Part shown: one piece after another, positions 59,199 through 64,000 of the stretch
Layout: each line of letters begins with the position of its first letter
Position numbering within the stretch: the first letter of the stretch is position 1
Origin: Drosophila pseudoobscura
Lineage: Eukaryota > Arthropoda > Insecta > Diptera > Drosophilidae
Length of the DNA stretch: 64,000 bases
Direction of reading: 5' to 3'
NCBI RefSeq assembly: GCF_009870125.1
Contig: NC_046683.1
Coordinates: 57,489,869-57,553,868, forward strand
Position numbers and translations under genes: made by a program
Notes under the pieces: generated by a model
Database searches by the model: none
Told to the model about the DNA's origin: nothing
Seen by the model: the letters and a program-made list of their open reading frames with translations, nothing else

Positions 59199-62100
59199 AT
59201 GTTTGAGCGCTTCCGTTTGAGCAATTTGAGCAGGAACTTTCGTCTACGCGGAGGCAGCAGCGAACTGGCGCGCGACAAGAAGAACCAACAGCAACGGCAG
59301 CAATGCGTCACAGTCCTGTTCCTAGATGACATCACGCACACCTTTCGGCTCGAGGTGAGGCCACGTTTCAGGCGGCTCCAGGCCATCGCCTCGCCATCGC
59401 CACCCCCATCCCCATCCCCACCCACTATTCAGGGGATTCATTCGCTATGCGCATAATTATTAGCAAACACAAAGAAAGTTTTCTGTAATCATCATTCATT
59501 GGTTATTCATTTTTGTCGGTTTCATTTTTGGCATCTGCACTTGAGACGAGACTCACTTTCATTGTGTGGCAAGCACCTCACATCTCCATCTCCATCCCCG
59601 AGATCTTTCATTCCCCATCCGCCATCTCCCCTCAGATATAGACACGCACTTGTCCGCATCGTTTTCGCATCTCCATTCCGAGGTTTTCGTTTTCTCTTTC
59701 TCCAGTTGATGGTCTTTGGCGGCTAAAGACGCAAAATGAAGCCCCAAATGAAATCTGTCTATCAAATTGCAGCTAAATTCCAGTCATTTAATCACTGTAA
59801 TTGTCTCTGAAAGACAATTAAAGTGGCTTCCACTTCCAGAGAAACCCATGCCAAACTCTACTCTACACTTTCTTCCTTTTTAGAAACGTGCGAAAGGCTC
59901 TGAACTATTGGATCAGGTCTTTCAATATCTCGAGTTATCCGAAAGGGACTACTTTGGTCTATTATTTCCACAGAAGCCAGGGGATGTTGTGGTATGTATG
60001 AGACATGGAGTACACAGTACCCGTCTGCGTCTAAATATTCATTTAAATCTGAACTGTTCTTCACCTTCCAGAGATGGGTGGATGCCCAGAAGCAGTTCAA
60101 GAAACAATGCAGCAGCGTCTCGCTCGACAACGATGCCGTTCCATTATTAGAGTTTAGAGTTAAGGTAAGAGCCCAAGCCTGGGCCTCCTGATGATCCTGA
60201 TGATCTCCAGAGTAGAGGTTACTACTATGCTATGCTACTCACTCCCTTTGCAGTTCTTTGTAAGCGATCCCAGCCGCTTGCAGGAGGAGTTCACACGCTA
60301 CCAGTTCTATCTGCAGATCAAGCGAAACATTCTGCTGGGGAAGCTGCCATGCTCCAGCAACACCCAGTGCCTGCTTGCCAGCTACACGGTGCAGTGTGAG
60401 TGTGCCTGTGCCTTTACTCTATGCTCACTAAGATGTCCCCCATTCTGATCCTTCTTTTCCATTTCCATTTCCATATACATTTCTTTAGCCGAGCTGGGCG
60501 ACTTCAATGCGGCAGAACATCAGGTGGGATACTTGAGTGGCCTTCAGCTGCTCTCGGAGCAGACACCAGAGGCAGAGCGGAAGGTGAGCGAGCTGCACAA
60601 GCTGCACCGGGGCCAGCTGCCAGCGGATGCCGAGTACAACTATCTGGAGCATGGCAAGCGGCTGGAGCTGTACGGGATTGATCTGCACAAGGCCACCGAT
60701 TCGAGCGGCAAGGATCTCCAGCTGGGCGTGTCGGCTGTCGGGCTGCTGGTCTTCCAGCATGCGCTGCGGGTGAACACCTTCTCGTGGAGCAAGATGGTGA
60801 AGGTGTCCTTCAAGCGCAAGGACTTCTTCATTCAGCTGCGTCGTGAGCCAAGCGAGAACTACGATACGCTGCTGGGATTCGGCATGATCAGCCACAAGCA
60901 CGCCAAGGCCTTGTGGAAGTCGTGCGTGGAGCATCACAGCTTCTTCCGGCTGAAGCGGCCGCACCGCCTCTCGCGCTTCCTCAACATCAGCCTCGGCAGC
61001 AAGTTCTACTACTCGGGCCGCACGGAGCTCCAGGCGGTGCAGGAGTCAAAGCAGCGCGGACGCATACACAAGGTATTTGTGCGGTCGCCCAGCAAAAGGC
61101 TGCTGGCCGGAGGAGGCGGCGGAGGGGCTGGTGCCACAAGCTCCTCGGGCGGCACTCCCCTCTTGCACAGCGGCGGCAGCGGTGGCTCCGAGAGCGCTGC
61201 CTCGCAGCACAATGGCAAACCGTCCGCATCCACCATTCTGACCATCACGAAGACGAGCCGTCCCCATGACAACAAGGTCACCTCCAAGGAGGCCGACTCC
61301 ATGCCGCGCAAGGCCTGGGAGCAGCAGAGCGACGAATACGACATTCAGCTGTGAGTCCAGTGACCTTCGATCACGCCTGCAGGTCGGATTCTAACTTCTA
61401 TCTTTTGTCTCTGCAGCGATGTTGGATTCATTGAGCAATGCAGCCGACGCTTCGAGTCGCCGTCACCCATGCCGCCCGCCTACAGCTCGGGCCAGCACAG
61501 TCCCCTGCTGCTGCCCACCACCATTGCGGATGCAGTGGGGGGCCAGCCCGACAGCGGCAGCGATCTGATTACGATCCGCCTGCAGGCGGACGACCAGGGT
61601 CGCTACGGCTTTAATGTGAAGGGAGGCGTGGATCTCAGCCTGCCCGTGCAGGTGTCCAAGGTGGTGCCGCACACGCCCGCGGATCGCTGCACGCCACGTG
61701 TCTGCGAGGGCGACGAGGTGCTCATGATCAACGGCCGCGATGTCCACGGACTGCGACACGAGCAGGTGGTGTCCATGATCCGTGATTGCCGGCACCAGTC
61801 CAGCGGCGAGCTTTTGCTCACGGTGCGGCCCCAGCGCTCGGCTCCGCTGCTAATGGAGGAAGAGCCGCTGTACCAGTATGTGCCGGAGAGCGATGAGATC
61901 GGCTCGCACTCGAACCTGCTCGACGGCGACGCCCTGTTCACCCAGAGTCTGTTGCTGCTCAGCGATGGCCTGGCCTCTGGCGCCCTGCTCGCCCAGTACG
62001 AAGTGATGTACCGCAAGAATCCCGATCTGGCCATCACCGAAGCGCGCAAGGCGGCCAACGCGGCCAAGAATCGCTACCGCGACATATCGCCATGTAAGCA

Positions 62101-63168
62101 GGAGCCTCCTCCAATCCCTTGTAGACCCATTTCTAATTGAATCTCCCATTCCAGACGACTGTACGAGAGTGTCGCTGGTGAACTCCCTGACCGGCGATTA
62201 CATCAACGCTAACTACGTGAACATGGAGATACCGGGAGGAGCGGTCAACCGATATATTGCCACCCAGGGACCTCTGGCCAGCACCACAACGGACTTCTGG
62301 CGCATGGTGCAGCAGGAGAGCAGCCACCTGCTGGTGATGCTCACCACGGTGATGGAGGCGGGGCGCCAGAAGTGCCACCAGTACTGGCCCGTCACCGGCG
62401 AGGAGCTGCAGCTGGCCGACGGCTTCTCGGTGCGATGCCTCAGCGAGAAACCGGACGAGACGGGCAGCTTCGTCTTCCGCGAGTTTGTGCTTAAAGACAA
62501 GCACGAGCAGCGGCACATACATCACATGCAGTACCTGGCCTGGCCGGACCACTGTGTTCCCTCCGATCCCAATCTCTTCCTGGAGTTCACCGAAAGAGTG
62601 CGCGCCGCAAGGAACCGCACACTGCTTCAGGAGATCGAAGAGAGCCTCAAGCAGGTGCGACTAATGGACGCAGATGCCGGCGACGACGAGAACGGAGGAC
62701 TGATGAGGGAGCGTAAATGTGCGGCCAGCAATGGAGCCACGCCAGAGGACGAGACCCCCGTCTCCACCAGTGTGCATCAGTGAGTAGTCCTGTCGTTAGA
62801 TTATTCCCAGAAAACTAATGCTTGTTTACAGGTGCATCAGTGCCGCCAATCCTCCTGTGATTGTCCACTGCTCAGCGGGCATCGGACGCACTGGTGTGCT
62901 CATACTGATGGACACGGCTCTGGCCCTGATGGAGTCCCGTGAGCCCGTCTATCCCCTGGACATTGTGCGCACCATGCGCGACCAGCGCGCCTGCATGGTC
63001 CAGAATGTGGTAAGTGTATCCATAGACTGTCTCTCCTCCCAATCGAATAATAATGTGATTGCCGTGATTCCATTCCAGAGTCAATATCGATTCGTGTGCG
63101 AATGCATTTGCGCCGCGTATATGAAGATGTCGCGCAGCAGCGCGGCTATCCATGACGATGATGACTAG
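59199..63168 (+). CDS. Ptpmeg: Ptpmeg, FERM-PDZ protein tyrosine phosphatase (976 aa, nine exons)
   Basis: A non-receptor tyrosine phosphatase of the PTPN3/PTPN4 (MEG) family, acting at the membrane-cytoskeleton interface; in D. melanogaster it shapes brain axon projections. Exons: 59199-59354, 59884-59991, 60072-60164, 60254-60395, 60489-61350, 61417-62093, 62155-62779, 62832-63009, 63079-63168; all GT/AG and in phase. The FERM domain spans about residues 33-340 ([32 protein letters not shown]). A Gly/Ser-rich linker follows, then a PDZ domain at about 503-595 with carboxylate loop RYGFNV. The phosphatase domain runs from about 650 to the end: KNRYRD (671-676), WPD loop 809-811, catalytic Cys901 in [10 protein letters not shown], and the Q-loop SQYRFVCEC. 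All catalytic residues are present. A roughly 55-residue acidic insert (834-888) lies between the WPD loop and the active-site loop. The start follows the family N-terminus ([19 protein letters not shown]). Length matches fly Ptpmeg. Confidence 0.96.
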
Positions 63169-63776
63169 GGAAGTGCACTGCATCCCCGCAGAGTTGGAGT
63201 TGGACAATCTATCTATTTACTCAATCTACAATCTTCCGCTTAACATGCCCCGACTTCTTCTTTACTCTATACAACACAGCCTACACCTAAATCTATCTTA
63301 CTGTTAGTACCCGTAGACATATGATTAAAACTGATTGTATATCATTATTATTACCGACTCGATCGCGTCTCTATATATTGTATTATCCACTGCGAACATC
63401 CGTTCATCGGTACATAAGATATCCAAAACGTATATGTATATGTATATCCCTCTCTACCACATGCCGCATGGATGCATGACGCATGGAAAACGATTCTAAA
63501 TTTTACAAAACAACCACAAGATGGTGAACGAAGTGAACCAACTACCTATCGACGTATACAAACAAAGCGATATAGATGGCAAATTTATTTACACTCAACG
63601 CTACCGCAACACACGATTGCTGAACGAGAACAATACTACGCAAACCAGGAACAGAAACAGATAGAATATATACAAAAGATATACATATGTATATGATTGA
63701 CAAAAAAAAAAGAGAAGAAAACTGTTAGTATTTTAGCACCAAATCAATTCGTAAATGTATTTATGGTAAAAAATTA
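63169..63776 (+). other. Ptpmeg: Ptpmeg 3' UTR
   Basis: AT-rich sequence from the TAG stop to the poly(A) signal with no competing gene. One 74-codon ORF at 63.47-63.70 kb has no recognisable features. Confidence 0.6.
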
Positions 63777-63782
63777 AATAAA
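63777..63782 (+). terminator. Ptpmeg: Ptpmeg poly(A) signal AATAAA
   Basis: First AATAAA after the stop codon, about 610 bp downstream, in A/T-rich context. Confidence 0.65.
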
Positions 63783-64000
63783 ATATGTAATTCAAAAAAT
63801 TTCTTGTATCATCGTTCAATCCCATCCGATTTGATCGAGGAGATCTTTCCGAGAACGGAGATCTAGCGATTTAACTAAAAATCGATTACAAAACCGCAAT
63901 CAAAAGGCAGTATCCTGGTCTTCCTTGATGCCAAACTGGTTTCACAGAATCCAGGACATTTTCCTGATTGCGCGATTATACGTATCGTGTCCTGATGACG
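63783..64000. other. Sequence beyond Ptpmeg
   Basis: Nothing recognised in the last 200 bp. Confidence 0.4.

Noticed and set aside
1-64000. tRNA, rRNA, CRISPR or bacterial-type operons
   Set aside because: I looked for cloverleaf B-box motifs and spaced direct repeats by eye and found none convincing; the sequence is a fly nuclear genome.

Overview
The window is from a fruit-fly (Drosophila) genome, most likely a species outside the melanogaster subgroup. Three things point there. It has compact genes with 55-90 bp introns embedded in long, microsatellite-rich non-coding DNA. It has fly core-promoter motifs (TATA boxes, the Motif 1/Motif 6 pair). Its genes form the methuselah-Ptpmeg cluster that I associate with polytene region 61C of D. 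melanogaster. No bacterial, organellar or viral gene set was seen.

Layout. 1-20.6 kb: no convincing gene, only simple-sequence-rich intergenic or intronic DNA. 20.6-20.9 kb: a weak candidate promoter plus a 53-aa ORF on the minus strand. 22.4-35.7 kb: three methuselah-like class B-type GPCR genes in a row, all on the minus strand: a 499-aa mthl of uncertain orthology, a 517-aa mthl9-like gene, and a mthl10-like gene. The mthl10-like gene has an in-frame upstream leader exon and three alternative, phase-compatible last exons. 35.7-43.3 kb: non-coding, with a candidate 37-aa secreted peptide at 39.46 kb. 43.4-44.9 kb: an odorant receptor gene (minus). 45.8-48.1 kb: methuselah itself (minus, 508 aa) with its promoter.

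48.2-53.5 kb is a rearranged, repeat-rich stretch. It holds a broken two-exon gene relic, a dead Tc1-type transposon with inverted termini, a truncated direct tandem duplicate of mth (pseudogene), and two copies of a dispersed repeat, one inside a DINE-1/INE-1-like element. 53.5-54.1 kb carries two inverted, back-to-back Motif 6/Motif 1 promoters. The right-hand one points into Ptpmeg. 54.1-63.8 kb: Ptpmeg on the plus strand, with a probable long 5' UTR intron, nine coding exons, 976 aa (FERM-PDZ-tyrosine phosphatase), and a poly(A) signal.

Functionally, the mth-family genes encode peptide-hormone-type receptors (in D. melanogaster Mth binds Stunted and Mthl10 binds growth-blocking peptides). 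The odorant receptor would pair with Orco in sensory neurons, and Ptpmeg is a cytoskeleton-linked phosphatase involved in axon patterning. Exon structures were worked out by hand from splice sites and reading-frame phase; every junction given for mthl, mthl9, mthl10, Or, mth and Ptpmeg keeps the frame.
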